DNA of 64,000 bases from Juglans regia. Lineage: Eukaryota > Streptophyta > Magnoliopsida > Fagales > Juglandaceae. The first letter of the stretch is position 1. Every line of letters begins with the position of its first letter. The notes under the pieces were generated by a model, which saw nothing but the letters and a program-made list of their open reading frames with translations, searched no databases and was not told the DNA's origin. Below, one piece after another: positions 12,931 to 26,800 of this stretch. The position numbers and the translations under genes were made by a program. Location of the stretch: the NCBI RefSeq assembly GCF_001411555.2, contig NC_049910.1, forward strand, positions 34,883,250-34,947,249, written 5' to 3'.

Positions 12931-13226
12931 AGAGTCCACGGATTGAGCAATTATGTATGGCCCCCTCCTATTCTTTCAACGTTAATAGGAAGAAGAAGCC
13001 TTTCAGGGTTTTCAAACATTCCAACCTAACAACCATATTTCAAACGTTGGACACCCGTTGAGGAAACTCAAAATTTTCCAAGAAAATTTGAATTCATATA
13101 GATAATGGATGAATTGTAAATGTGTTGAAAAAAAATCTAGAGAAGTATAAATTACACCACCATTATATTTTTATAACCTTCTTTTAATACGACACGATAA
13201 TGTTTAGTCTTTGGTAAAATCATCCG

Positions 13227-13430
13227 GTCTCGTTTATTTTTATAGATAAGATGAGATGAGATAAAATTTAAAATTAAATAAAATATTATTAAAAAATATA
13301 TTGCTAATATTATTTTTATTTTAAAATTTAAAAAAGTTAAATTTTTTATTTTATTTTACGTGAAAATTTAAAAAAACTGTAATGATTAGATAAGATAAGA
13401 TGAGAATGATTGTGAAAATAAATGAGAACT
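13227..13430. mobile_element. AT-rich MITE
   Basis: The left end TCTCGTTTATTTTTA and right end AAAATAAATGAGAAC are inverted repeats, followed inside by GATAAGATGAGAT on the left and its near inverse on the right. About 200 bp, non-coding. Confidence 0.5.
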
Positions 13431-13462
13431 TAATGATAATTGATGTCAAGGCTAGAGCTTTG

Positions 13463-13676
13463 CTACACAACCTCCACCACACTCCACACTCCACACTTTT
13501 TTAAATTTTTTAAATTTTTAATATTTTTTTTAAATTTTTTTTTGAGTTTATTCTTTTTAAATTATTTCAAATTTTTTATTCATTATTCATATAATAAATA
13601 TTTAATAAAATAAAAAAATAATAAAAATTAAAAATAATGTGGAGTGTGGAAGTTGTGTGAATAGTAGGAGGTTGAG
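13463..13676. mobile_element. MITE with CACTCCACAC inverted ends
   Basis: Left arm ACACAACCTCCACCACACTCC-like (13465 on) and right arm GTGGAGTGTGGAAGTTGTGT (near 13638) are inverted repeats around an AT-rich core of about 120 bp. Confidence 0.55.
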
Positions 13677-13679
13677 TAG

Positions 13680-14835
13680 ATTTTTTGATTGGTAATAGAT
13701 GTATTATATTATTGTCACATTCTTGATCTAGCGAATGATTGATTTAAAAGCTGTTAAATCGTATAGAATCAAAATATTGAAATAATGATATGATAATAAT
13801 ATAGTTTCTAGCATTTTTTTTAATAAAGTTATCATGAGATCCACGAATGAGTCTACAATACTAAAAACGATTTGGTTGGCTTTAGCTCGTTAAGAAACTT
13901 ATTGTGAGATGATCCATGGGAACTCATCATTCGGGATCCTCTAAGGATTGGATATATAGTTTTGATATTACTAATGGCAGACTATTTGTGTTCCGGTGCT
14001 CAATCACATCTTCCAGTCTTAGCAGTATTTGAATTGAGCAAAAAGTTCTCAAGGGTTAATCTCCTATCAAGTAACATGAACTAATTAATTCCTAGGATCG
14101 AACGGGTTAACTAGGACACCGAAACATACCGACGAGTCGGATACGGGTTAGACTAATTTTTACAGGTAAAAGGGCAAATAAAAGTCTCTTCCGGACCTTC
14201 TGGTCGGGCAGATCAGTTTGGGTTCGGTTTTTCCTGTCTCCCTTAAGTAATCTCTTCCCAATTTGATAATTTTGTTTGCCAAGTATTGATTAATTAGTAG
14301 AGTACCAAATTGATGATTGTGACATGAGAAAGAGACTACAAGCCATAGTTTGTATACAAAATCCATTGATCATATTACAGCTCAAACTAGCGGGATGAAC
14401 CTCATTATTCAAAGCATGTATACACGCATTTTCTCTCAAGTAGTTGGAAATTTTCTTTTCCTTTTATCTCAAGGAAAAATATACCTAGACTACTTTCAGA
14501 GCATATACATTATTTTTTTTTGGCTAGTTTGTTTACATACTGCAAGGCTGACATGAATACATTAGATCCTTTGTATGGATGGACCTTTTACTCACAAGTA
14601 CTTGTATACATCGGTTTGGTGAAACTTATTTAAGGAATTTCATATGATGTGTCTTTCTAGAGTCCTGATGAGCTTAAACCTGTGGTTGCTAATTTGGTGA
14701 CAATCACTTGTCGATGATAAGATGAATGAACAAATTGACTGTAATCCGCAATCGGCAATCAAAAACATCTGAACTGCTTTTGTGCAATGAATATGAGGTA
14801 TAATACCCTGGAGCTGATATTAGGGCAGAGAAAGC
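13680..14835. other. Intergenic sequence downstream of the RUG3 stop codon
   Basis: Holds the presumed 3' UTR and downstream flank of the minus-strand RUG3 gene. No other gene seen; the ORFs near 14160-14556 on both strands are short and featureless. Confidence 0.45.
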
Positions 14836-17800
14836 TTAGGTGTATTCAAGAATTGCACCTGTGTGATTAAACCCACATGATATTTGTAATGCTTTCACAT
14901 TCTTTCCGATTGTAACCATCGCCGGTTCTATGCGGTCGACATCACTTCCATGACCCTATAAAAAAACATGTATTGGAGACACTTAACTACATAGCTACAT
15001 AGTTTCCGTACAATGAATGTGACTAAGAAGATTAAGCAAAAAAGAAAAAAAAAAATGAATACAGCAAACATTGATGCTACAACAATCAAACATGTTTGAC
15101 AACACCTCAAGAGCATGCAACAACGATGATATTAAGGGTAATTCAACAAGAAAATGCAGACTTTAATTTACTACATCACAGCTGTACCAAGAATATGGTA
15201 CAGGTATGGAGGTATGGATAGAACTAGTACAAAATCAAATAGTAGTGGCATGTTCATGAACTACATTTTAATATCTTTGGTTTTTTGGATAAATGCTTTA
15301 TTAAGTATCCACATCATCTAACAGTGCCTCACTAATGATCATAATCATTAATACAGATAACAGTTTATGAAGTTCCAATGTTTACTACTTGGTCAAAACA
15401 GAGGAAAAGAAAGTTGGAAGCATACCAATTGTCCGCCAGAAGAATGCCCATCTTCAGAAAATGTTCCATGAGAACCACCCCAGCCCCATGTGAATATATT
15501 TCCTTCTGGACGAAAGTAATAAATTAAGTTGTCAGCATATATACATTGCACATTAAGATAATATAATGTACATTACGAAAGGGAACGTTTAGCATGCAAA
15601 ATCTAATACATTTGAGCATATGAAAAAATGGTTAAAAAAATAATTGCAATGTTCAATAAATTCTTCTAATTGACATTTTCTTTTAACATTTAACATCAAT
15701 ATGAAATTCTTACAAATGATCAATGTATATCCATATATCACTAGTCTTGCTTTTATGAATAAAAGGGACATTTAATTCGGTGTCTTGGTCATAGGAATAT
15801 GATAGGCCAAAGTAAGATAATATTATCATCCAAAGGTCTAAGATAATTATATAAAAATATTAGCTTCCAAGACCTCGCTCATTTATCTTCTGACACTCGT
15901 TTTTCCATCATTAGTTTATGAACAAAATTTTGTTATGTAGCATCACCATCCAGCTATGAGCACCCAACAGTCCCATCGACCAGCTTTCTGAATTGATGAA
16001 CAATAGGGGTGTAACCGGTCCGGTTTTGTATTTTTCAAAACCGATTACGCACCGATTACCCTCCTAAACCAGTACTTCCGGTTTTACCGGTTTCCGGTCC
16101 GGTTTTCCGGTTTTTTTAAAATGTAAATTTCACAATTTGTCATTAAAAATTTGTTTATAAAAAAAAAAAAATTGATTTAAAAAAATGTTTTATACTTTTA
16201 TTAATATATTAGACTATATAATAGTATTAATATTAGACTATTGATATAGTTATAAGTTATATATTAGTATTAGTTATAAACTTTTAGTGATTTAGTATTA
16301 ATATTTTATGTAATAATTTATAAATTATAATAAGAAATTATTTCATATATGAATATATATGTTATATATAAAATTTCACATAAAAATTTATAATTATACA
16401 TTATATATAAAACTTATATATATTAATATTTAATATATATAAAATATTTTGTATAAAACTTATATATAAAAATATTATTTTTTATTTTTTTTAATCAACC
16501 GGTCCGGTCCGGTCCAAAAAATTCCGGAACCAGAACCGGCCGGTTTTTACGTTTTAAAAACCGGTTCCGGACCGGACCGGTTCAAAACCGGTAAAACCGG
16601 TCCGGTTCGGTCCGGTCCGGTCCGGTCCGGTTTTCCGGTTTGAGTTTACACCCCTATTGAACAATGTGGCTTCTAAAACACTGTTTTCGAAAATAGTGAG
16701 GACCCTAAAAGGCCTAATCAGAATCAGGCTACGCTAGTGAGTTAAGTTTAAACTAATTGCATAGTTTTCCCAAATATTTAAGCATGGGCACCCCTTTTCT
16801 ATTTTGTGGTCAATTAAGCAGATTAGAACGGGGAGTAAACCTGCAAACCATCAACTAAGCATACTTTATTCATATGTATCTGTTTCATTAGGGAGTTGCC
16901 AAGGATACTATAGGAAGAAGATGCATGTCAAGTGACAGATAACAACTCAGAAGATTGTATAAATTCTCTGGATGATGTCCACAATGAAAAAGTTTCATGT
17001 TTCAGAGGGAAAAAGTTCATAAGTTGTTTCTAAATTATTATTATTTCTTTTATAACTAAGCTGTTTCTAAAATATTTAAAACATTTCCAAAACTAAGAGA
17101 AATTTAGAACTTATTTCAAAATTTAAACTTATCAGAAAGTGTACATCAACATCCATTTGTTGATTACTTAAGAAAAATGCAATATAAGAAATCACATACT
17201 CCAATCTGGTTTTAGATTAAAAAGAAATCCTTACCAGAAATAGCTGCTGTATGCTTCCAACCACAAGAAACCTGTAAATGCACATTTGTCAAAGGTATCA
17301 GACATTAAATACGAAGCCGATGAAAGAATTGAACAATATATTTCCCTATCACTGGTTAGGTGCTTATATTCACTGCCCTTGGTCTGTTTTCTTCTATTCA
17401 AATCTTATCCTCAACTCATCAGAAAAAATCAGTAAGAGCAGCAGGAAGGCACCCCGTCCTTACAAAATTTTCCTCTTTAAGTTTTTTTTTATAAGTAAAA
17501 ATTATATTGATAAGAATAAGCATAGCTCAAGTACACAAGATGATATACAAAAAAGGTCACACCTAATTAGAGAGAAGAAATAGAAACAAGAAAATTATGA
17601 AAATTGAGGCCACGAAAATCTACAGCTGTGGCCCAAGGATTTTCCTCTTAAGTTGTTACCTCATAAAACAATGTTTTTCAATATTACTAACGGAAAAAGA
17701 CAACAGACCTTGGTAATAGGAGATTTCAAGAAAGGACCTTGAACTCTTTCAGGTACATGAAATACATCTGTAGAACTGACAGAAAAAACCAACCAATGGA

Positions 17801-20800
17801 GATATCAGCATCCTTCATGTGAAATTGTAATCATAAAATAATTAAGAACAGATGTTTGAGTTGCAGGTTAAAAACAAAATCATTTGCGGAGAATACCCGA
17901 TACCAAGACAGCCATTCTCATTTGAGCCCCACGTATATAGTTGCCCACTACCTATGAAAAACAGTAAAATAGCAATTGAAATTACAAGGACTAAAGTTAA
18001 TTGGATACAATACATAGCATGCAGTTGAAGAATGTAGAACAAACACAACAAAAGTGTAACACCCCACTCCCGTCGATTAATAATAAAGTCATGTTTTTAA
18101 AAATCTAGGGAGCCAGAGTGCTACTACTAAACCTGACTTGAAATTTTTTTATTGTTATTTTTATTTTTTATTTTTATTTAAAGGAAGCAGCAAGTACAAA
18201 GATTCCTTATAATAAATAGAGTCGTTTTGTATTAAAATACTAAAAACATAAATGAGAGCGCGCGAAAGCATTTATTAAAATTTCTCAAAATCTGTACCAT
18301 AAAAATCATAACTTAAAATCTCTGTAAATGATCTAGGTCATTGTCACGCCTCCTTAGACTTTGGGTAGTGAGAATACCTGAGAAGTGTTAAGAATGTTTG
18401 TGAATAGTTATGAGTAGAGATTGAAGTGGGTTTGTGGGTCCCATTGAGAGTATTTTGAGTTGTTTGGATGTATGAAGTATGTTGACTTTTGGATAGATAA
18501 TTGAAAAAAGTGTGAGTCCCATCAATGATTGATTTTTTTTTAATGATGATTTTATTTATATATAATAGTGATAAATATTATAGTGATTTTATTTTTTATT
18601 TATATTTAATAGTGATAAATATTATAGAATGTTTATGAATAGTTATGAGTAGAGATTGAAGTGACTTTGTGGGTCCCATTGAGAGTATTCTCGCCTGCAA
18701 CTCTACCTTCATAAATATTCTGACCTAGGATGGTTTAAAAATATAAAAACAACTAAAATGAGTCGATGACTCAGTAAGAAACTCATCATAATGTAAACAT
18801 AATTAACATAAGTTTTTCATAAAATATTTTTTTCATACTGAGAGTTTAAAATCATGATTCATTATACTGATACTTATGCTATGTATGACTGATTTATCTT
18901 AATTAACTGACTGATTTGCTTGGCTAACACACTTAACCCTATGTGCGAGGTTGTGCACTGGCCCCACGTTCTATTGCGGCCGCAAGCGGAGCCGCTGATA
19001 GTATTCTGGCATACTATGGTGGACCACGCTTGAGTCCATGACTTGCACATCTACCCTGAAACTGTATTGGTACCATGCATCTGAATGATCATCTAATTAA
19101 ACTATTCTGATCTTATCTTGCACTTGATCTTACGAAAGTTTACGTGTCTTGTGCAACATGAGATGTATGAAATGCATAATACATACATAACTATAATATG
19201 CAGAATGAAACATGATAAATGGCGTGCTTGCAAATATCATGACATAAGTGGTAAGTAAACACTGGCTTTTAAAGAATTGGCCTTAATAATAATATATATA
19301 ACTAACTAATGTATGTTAATCCTAATTTATGATCAAGCTACTTACCTTGCAGCGTTAATCTAATATTTCCGGCATGAAACCAATCATGTGAACTAGAATG
19401 AGAGAGAAAATGTGAAGGGTGTTGTGAGAGGAATGAGGCAGTTGGCTATTAGCATTGTGAACGTGGGACATGCACGGTGCTAGATTGGGTATCTTCGGTT
19501 CGGCCTCTGCACTTACGAAAGTTTATAGTTTTTTCCAAATAACACACGGAAGGGAGATATTTATAAAGAGATTTGAGAGAGAGTGCCGACGAGTTCGAGT
19601 TGGAATCGGTCGTAATCATTCAAGAAGAGAGTTTGAATTTAGAAACATAATCTAATAGTTCATTCAATGTAAGATTGGTAGGACTGAGACTGCGTAAGGG
19701 ACTTCAATCAGTGATGATTTTAAATTGAAATAAATTTATAATCGCTGATCTTTAAATTCTAAAAGAAGTCTAACTCGTTCAATAAATAATAAATAAGATT
19801 TAACCTAGGTATTGAGCCTAATTAAAACTCCTAATCAATCTCAATAATTTATCGCTCATGGGCTTATCCAATATGGCCCAATAAAAATTATCAATATTCC
19901 GACCTTAGAATTATTGGGATAAGTCCTTACAAAAAGTGAGAAAAGGAAAAAGGGAAGAAGGAAAATAGGGCTCTGGGATCATTCAAAAGAAAACTTGTCC
20001 AGTGAAATTTCGACACTTTAAACCTGCAACATTACTATACATACATTGTATTATGTATGTATGTACAAAGATAAAAAGAGACAGATGTAAGCTGCGTTCT
20101 CTCAGCACAAATGTATTTTGAGCACTGCTTCACATATAAAGCTCGTAATGTTTAAATATATTGATTTTATTGTGACCCTAATCTCTTGGGAGAAGACTAT
20201 TTGAATCAGAGTTCTACTTCTAACTAAAGGCAAACATCTGACATTGCAAGCAATGGAGAGCAGTAGCCCGTTTGAGTCGTTGTGAGCCAAGAAGGAACAG
20301 TCTAAAGCACTACTGAGCATGAATAGAAATAAAGCATCGGTTCCAAATGGGTCTCTCATTGCCCCTTTTTTTTCAGTCATGTTTGTCTGTGGTCGATGGG
20401 GATTTTCGGTTTTCCCTTTTCAAATCAAACTGGTCTGTAATGAATGAGGTTTTGATATGGATTTTTGTCTCTCCATGAGCACAGGAAGTTTATGAGAAGA
20501 GCCTGAATTCTTCTTTCATCACAAAAATTAAAAAGAAAGCAGGTGCACCAGATATTTTTTCTGACATGTAGGGTACGTTTGGATAGTGAGAAGTGTTGAG
20601 AAGTGTTGAGAATGTTTGTGAATAGTTATGAGTAGAGATTGGAGTGAGTTTGTGGGTCCCATTGAGAGTATTTTGAGTTGTTTGGATGTGTGAAGTATGT
20701 TGAGTTGTTGACTTTTAAGTAGTTAGTTGAAAAATGTGTAGGGCCTATAAATATTATAGTAATTTTATTTTTAGTAATAAATATTATAATGATTTTATTA

Positions 20801-23800
20801 TAGTGATTTTTTAATATTAATAAGTATTGTAGTGATTTTATTTTACTTTTATATATAATAATAATAAATATTATAATGATTTTATTTTTAATTTATATAT
20901 AATAGTGATAAATATTATAGTAATGTTATTTTTTATTTATATATTATAGTGATTTTATTTTTAATTTATATATAATAGTGATAAATATTATAGTATTTTA
21001 TTTTTTATTTATATATAATAGAGATAAACATTATATTATACTGATTTTATTTTTTATTTATATTTAATAGTGATAAATATTATAGTGATTTTATTTTTTA
21101 TTTATATATTATAGTGATTTTATTTTTTATTTATATATTATAGCGATTTTATTTTTTATTTATATATAATAGTGATAAATATTTTTTATTTATATATTAT
21201 AGTATTTTTTTATTTATATATTATAATAATTTTTTTTTTATATTTAATAGTGATAAATATTATAGTGATTTGATTTTTTATTTATATATAATAGTGATAA
21301 GTATTATAAAATATTTGTGAATAATTATGAGTAGAGATTGAAATGGGTTTGTGGGTCTCATTGAGAGTATTTTAAGTTGTTTGGCATGTGAAGTATTTTC
21401 AAAAGTACAAGAATACTTAGAAAGTGTTGAGGATACTTTAGTACCCAAACATAGCCTTAGTCTAATCTCATTAAAATGCAAAAGGGTGCAGCCTTTATAC
21501 ATAGGAAGTATACAAGAGAACCCCTATTGCAAATGAAACAGATATCTAATCTATTAGCTCGGTAAGCACAAATTGTTAGGTGCTGGCTAAAAGATCAAAG
21601 AAAGTGCTAGAAGGTTCTCTATCGAATAATCAGAATGTTTTCATTGAGCAAGATAGATGCTGGATTCAAGTTTATGAGCTAATGGGCATTGAAGAGTAGA
21701 TGGTTATTGAATGTCCTGGTTCTCTATCGAATAAGTTGGAACTAGAGAAAGCTTATGGTCACTTATGGTTCTGGGATCACAAGAGATATCGTTGTATTTC
21801 AAAAGTCAGATAATGGAATTACTAGTCCTAGTGGTTTCTTCAATAATTCAAGAGATCTGAGGCAAGAAAACCTACATTCTCTATTTCCTTCATCATGGTG
21901 ATGAAGACGCTTTGTAAAATGTTAGCAATCATAAATAGTTCAAGCTCTCTTTCGGGATTTCAGGTGGGAGATTTTACTAGTATGATTTTGGAGATATCCC
22001 ACCTATTTGCAACATAGCACTTCAATATTTTGTGAACCTTTTTTTTTTTTTGTTATAAATAAACGATTATATTGATATGAATAGGCATAACCCAAGTACA
22101 CAAGATGGTATACAAAAGGTAACACCTATTTAGGAAGAGAAAATAGAAACTAGAAATTCATGAAAATTGAGGCCACGAAAATCCACAACTGTGGCCCATA
22201 GAAAAAGAGTCCTGAGTAGGGGTGTAAACTCAAACCGGAAAACCGGACCGAACCGGACCGGTTTTGAACCGGTCTGGTCCGGAACCGGTTTTTAAAACGT
22301 AAAAACCGGCCGGTTCTGGTTCCGGAATTTTTTGGACCGGACCGGACCGGTTGATTAAAAAAAATAAAAAATAATATTTTTATATATAAGTTTTATATAT
22401 AATATATAATTATAAATTTTTATGTGAAATTTTATATATAACATATATATTCATATATGAAATAATTTCTTATTATAATTTATAAATTATTACATAAAAT
22501 ATTAATACTAAATCACTAAAAGTTTATAACTAATACTAATATATAACTTATAACTATATCAATAGTCTAATATTAATACTATTATATAGTCTAATATATT
22601 AATAAAAGTATAAAACATTTTTTTTAAATCAATTTTTTTTTTTTATAAACAAATTTTTAATGACAAATTGTGAAATTTACATTTTAAAAAATCGGAAAAA
22701 CGGACCGGAAACCGGTAAAACCGGAAGTACCGGTTTAGGAGGGTAATCGGTGCGTAATCGGTTTTGAAAAATACAAAACCGGTACATACCGATTCGGTCC
22801 TAAATTTTATCAAAAACCGTACCGGACCGGTTACACCCCTAGTCCTGACTAAAAATAATTTAAGTTCTTCCAATGAATGCTCATTGTCTTCAAATGTCGG
22901 GTCATTTCGCTCCCCTTCCATAGGCACCACAAAATACATATCGGAACCATTTTCCACACCGTTGAGATTTGTGAGAGATCTCGTAGATTAGTCCATCTAG
23001 CCATGAGCTCAATCATTGTGGCAAGCATCACCTAAGCAAGATCTAATATGTTGAACACTTCATTCCATAACATTCTAGCAACCTCACAATGCAACAGCAA
23101 GTGATCCACAGTTTCACCATTTTTCCTACACATGCAACACCACTCTACTATGATAACCCTTCATTTCCGTAAGTTGTCCAAAGTCAAGATCTTACCCAAT
23201 GTTGCTACCCATACAAAAAAAGCCGCTTTGGGAGACGTCTTATTTTGCCAAATCCTTCTCCATGGGAACTCATTGTTCGGTGGCTGTGTGAGACATTGTT
23301 TTAAATACCGAAGCGTACCGGCCACTGGTCCGGTATAGGTATTACATATATTTCGTACCGGCCGATATTTCAGTCTATACCGGCCTGTTTTCGGCCCGTA
23401 CCGGCGGATATTTTGGCCTTTATTTTTTTTTTCATTTTTTCAAACTACAAGCTTATTTTTTGACCCTCAATTCAGGTTAGGCTATTTATAATTTATATAT
23501 ATGTATTTATATATAATTTATTCATATATAGACTATTCCGAAACGATACACGAAACGGTACCAATACTGAAATATTTCGTTTCAGTGCCTTGACCGATAC
23601 GGCGTCCGGTACGATATTCAAAACTTTGGTGTGAGGGTCTTATAAAAAGAGCGAACTGGGAATATACCTTTACCGATGAGTATCCACATCATGTCAATGC
23701 CCTTGTGTTCTCAGTATCATGTGGTATAGAAGACCAAAAAACTCCTTTATGCTGCCAACTTCCCAATCTTGGGCTACCTTGGTGAAATTCACGTTCCATT

Positions 23801-26800
23801 TAGGGGTGAGAATTGAGCGGTCCAGACCAGAAAAATCGACCAGACCAGCCAATTCGGTCCGGTCCGTTCCGAATTTCATAGGACCAAATGAATTCGGTCC
23901 AGTCCATGGTCCAGTGGTTTTTCGGACCGGACCGAATTAAAATAAAAAATATATATAGATAATTTATATATTAATTATATAATTTTCATTTGACCAATTA
24001 ACCTAATCCTATCACTAACTCACCATTAAGCAATTATTAACTAATAGTAATATTTATAATTTTATACTAATAGTAATATTTATAATTTTATAGTAATAGT
24101 AATATTTATACTAATACAAGTATTATATTAATAGTCTAGACTCTACTTCTAGACTCTAATATGGTATTAAAAAAAATACTAATAGTCTAATATAGTCTAA
24201 GACTATAGTTAATAGTTATACTTATACTAATATAGTTATAACTTATACTAAATCACTATAACTAATATTAGTATATTACTAACATATAACTATACTATAT
24301 GGGCGAAGGTACAGTTGTTTGTGAGGTTTCTTGCATTATTTCATTATGCAATTTTAAAATTCTCGGGTGGTGAATATGTAACTTGTAATGTTTTTTTCCC
24401 GGAGTTGGTTATTATTAAAGATACCATTAACATGGAGTGTGAAAAACGAAACTCCGTGGTGGGATTAATGACCACAAATATGAAGAGAAAGTTTTACAAG
24501 TATTGGGAGAACTTGAAAAATCAGAATATGTTGCTCTATGTTGGTGTTCTTCTTGATCCTCGTTACCAGATGCGATATCTTGATTTTGGGTTGGGAAAAA
24601 TGTATGCACATGATCATGCAAAAAAAATTGATTTCAGTTGGAAGGTGAAAAATGCATTTATCCGCATATATTAGACATACAGGGAAAATGAAGAAGGGCA
24701 TTCTCCTCAGCACATAAGTTCCCAACATGAAAATGTAGCTCCTTCAGCTGACAAGGTGGCTAGTAGAAAGGCAAAAATGATGACTGAATTTAAGCAACAG
24801 TTGCAGTCAGAAGATAATTTGGAAAGTAAGTAAGAGGTTGATAGATATCTAGCTGAAAGATGTGAGGATGAAGATGATAGTTTTGACCTTCTAATTTGGT
24901 GGAAGGTGAATTCAGTTAGATATCGCGTACTTTCAAAGGTTGCATGCAATGTTCTTGCAATACGGGTATCTATTGTGGCCTTTGAATCTACATTTAGCAC
25001 TACAGGTCGTGTACTTGACCCTTTCCGAAGTAGTTTAAATCCAATGAGTGTTGAGGATCTCATATGCGCACAAAACTAGCTTCGTTCTTCTTCTACTTCA
25101 ATAAGCCTTAGGACTTTAATGGATGAAGTGGAGGAATTTGAGAAGCAGCTGGATATGGGTATGTAATAAAATTACCTTTGATATCTTTTGTGATTTATTT
25201 TATTTTATCTTCTATATTATGTAACTTTATTTAACTTATTTTGTTTTAAATTTTTATGGATAGAACTTGTTAGGGACCCAAACTTTGTTGATTCTGTGGA
25301 GGGGTCAAATTCAATGCCTACTGGCCCTACACCCAATGATGATTAAAGACTAAAGAGGTAAGAAGATTGTTGGTAAGCTAAGCTCTGATGATCTCTTTAT
25401 GTGGGTTATGATTTATTAATCTGTCTATATTTGTTTAGTGGGATGCATGTGGGAATTGTGTTCCATGTGAAGTGTTTATTATTAGCTGGATATTTGTCGT
25501 CTGTTCCTTTTTCACTCCCAAGTGTGGTGTTGAGGATTTGGTTTTGCATAATGCAACTTTAATATGAAAAATTCGTTTTGCATAATGCAACTTTAATATG
25601 AAAAATCTTGTCTATTTGCCATAAGATATATGATTTGTAAGTTTTGGGTATTGACAATATGACAAGCCATAAGATTTTTGGTTTTTGGTGTTTTTCATTT
25701 TGGGTCCTTGGTAACTTTTGCTTTATTGCATAAATTTGGTTGTAGGGATTTCATACATGGGGCTTGAGCTCCAGTAATTAAGCAGATATGAACGTCACTC
25801 CTCTTTAAAAACTGGCTAGAATATCACTAACTAGTTTTACCCATTATATGTTAAGTACTTAAGTTGTCAAGTTTTAGATTGTAATTTGTAATAACTTTTG
25901 TATTATTATTATTTTTTTTTTTTTTAGTTTTTTACATAGATTAGTTTTTTTTTATCACTATATTTTTCAAGATCAAGTTTTTTTTAGTAGTTTTAGCTAA
26001 AAAATGTAGAAAATTTGAAGTGGGCCGAAAATAATTGAAATTGGGCCCCAAAAAAATCAGATTTACATGGGCTAAAGGGCCCATTTTAGGCATGTCCAGA
26101 CCGACTAGACCGACTTTGGACCGGACCAGACCGAAATGGACCGGACCGGACATGTCCTATACCTTACTCGGTCCGGTCCAGGGTGGAGAATTCCTGGACT
26201 GAATAGGTCCGGTCCAGTCCACAAAATCTCCCAAGACCGGACCGGACCGAGCCGAGATCACCCCTAGTTCCATTGGACTAGGTCCCCAGAGAACTCCATA
26301 CAATCAGCCATTGATGCATCTTTCTCACGTGCAATTCTAAAAATTGACGAGAAAGAATCATATAGAGCGTGATCTCCACACCACTAGTCAGTCCAAATTT
26401 TATTCTAAACCCATCATCCAACACCAACCCAATTGGTTGGTGTACAAAAATCCTCCACCCTCCTCTAATGTGTTTACAAATTCCTACTCCATAAGCCCCA
26501 TGAACTTCTCTAGTGCACCACCACCAAACCCCCCCCCGCGGGCGCAAACATACCTCCATATTTAAGTTCAATCACTGACTTCCATAAGGCTTCCAGTTCC
26601 ATGTTGTATCTCCACATCCACTTCCCAGGTAAGACTCGATTGAAAATCTTCAACTTTCTAATACCCAACCCACCGGAGGAGACTGGAGAGCATACCTAAT
26701 CCCACTTGACTAGATAAAACTTGATTTCATCTCCTAACCCACTCCACAGAAAATCACGATAAAGTTTCTCAATGCGTTTCGCCACACTTGCTAGGATTAG

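Noticed and set aside
26278..26571. 97-codon minus-strand ORF beside the hAT element
   Set aside because: It falls inside the decayed LINE and reads as LINE-derived sequence with a C-run artefact, not an independent gene.
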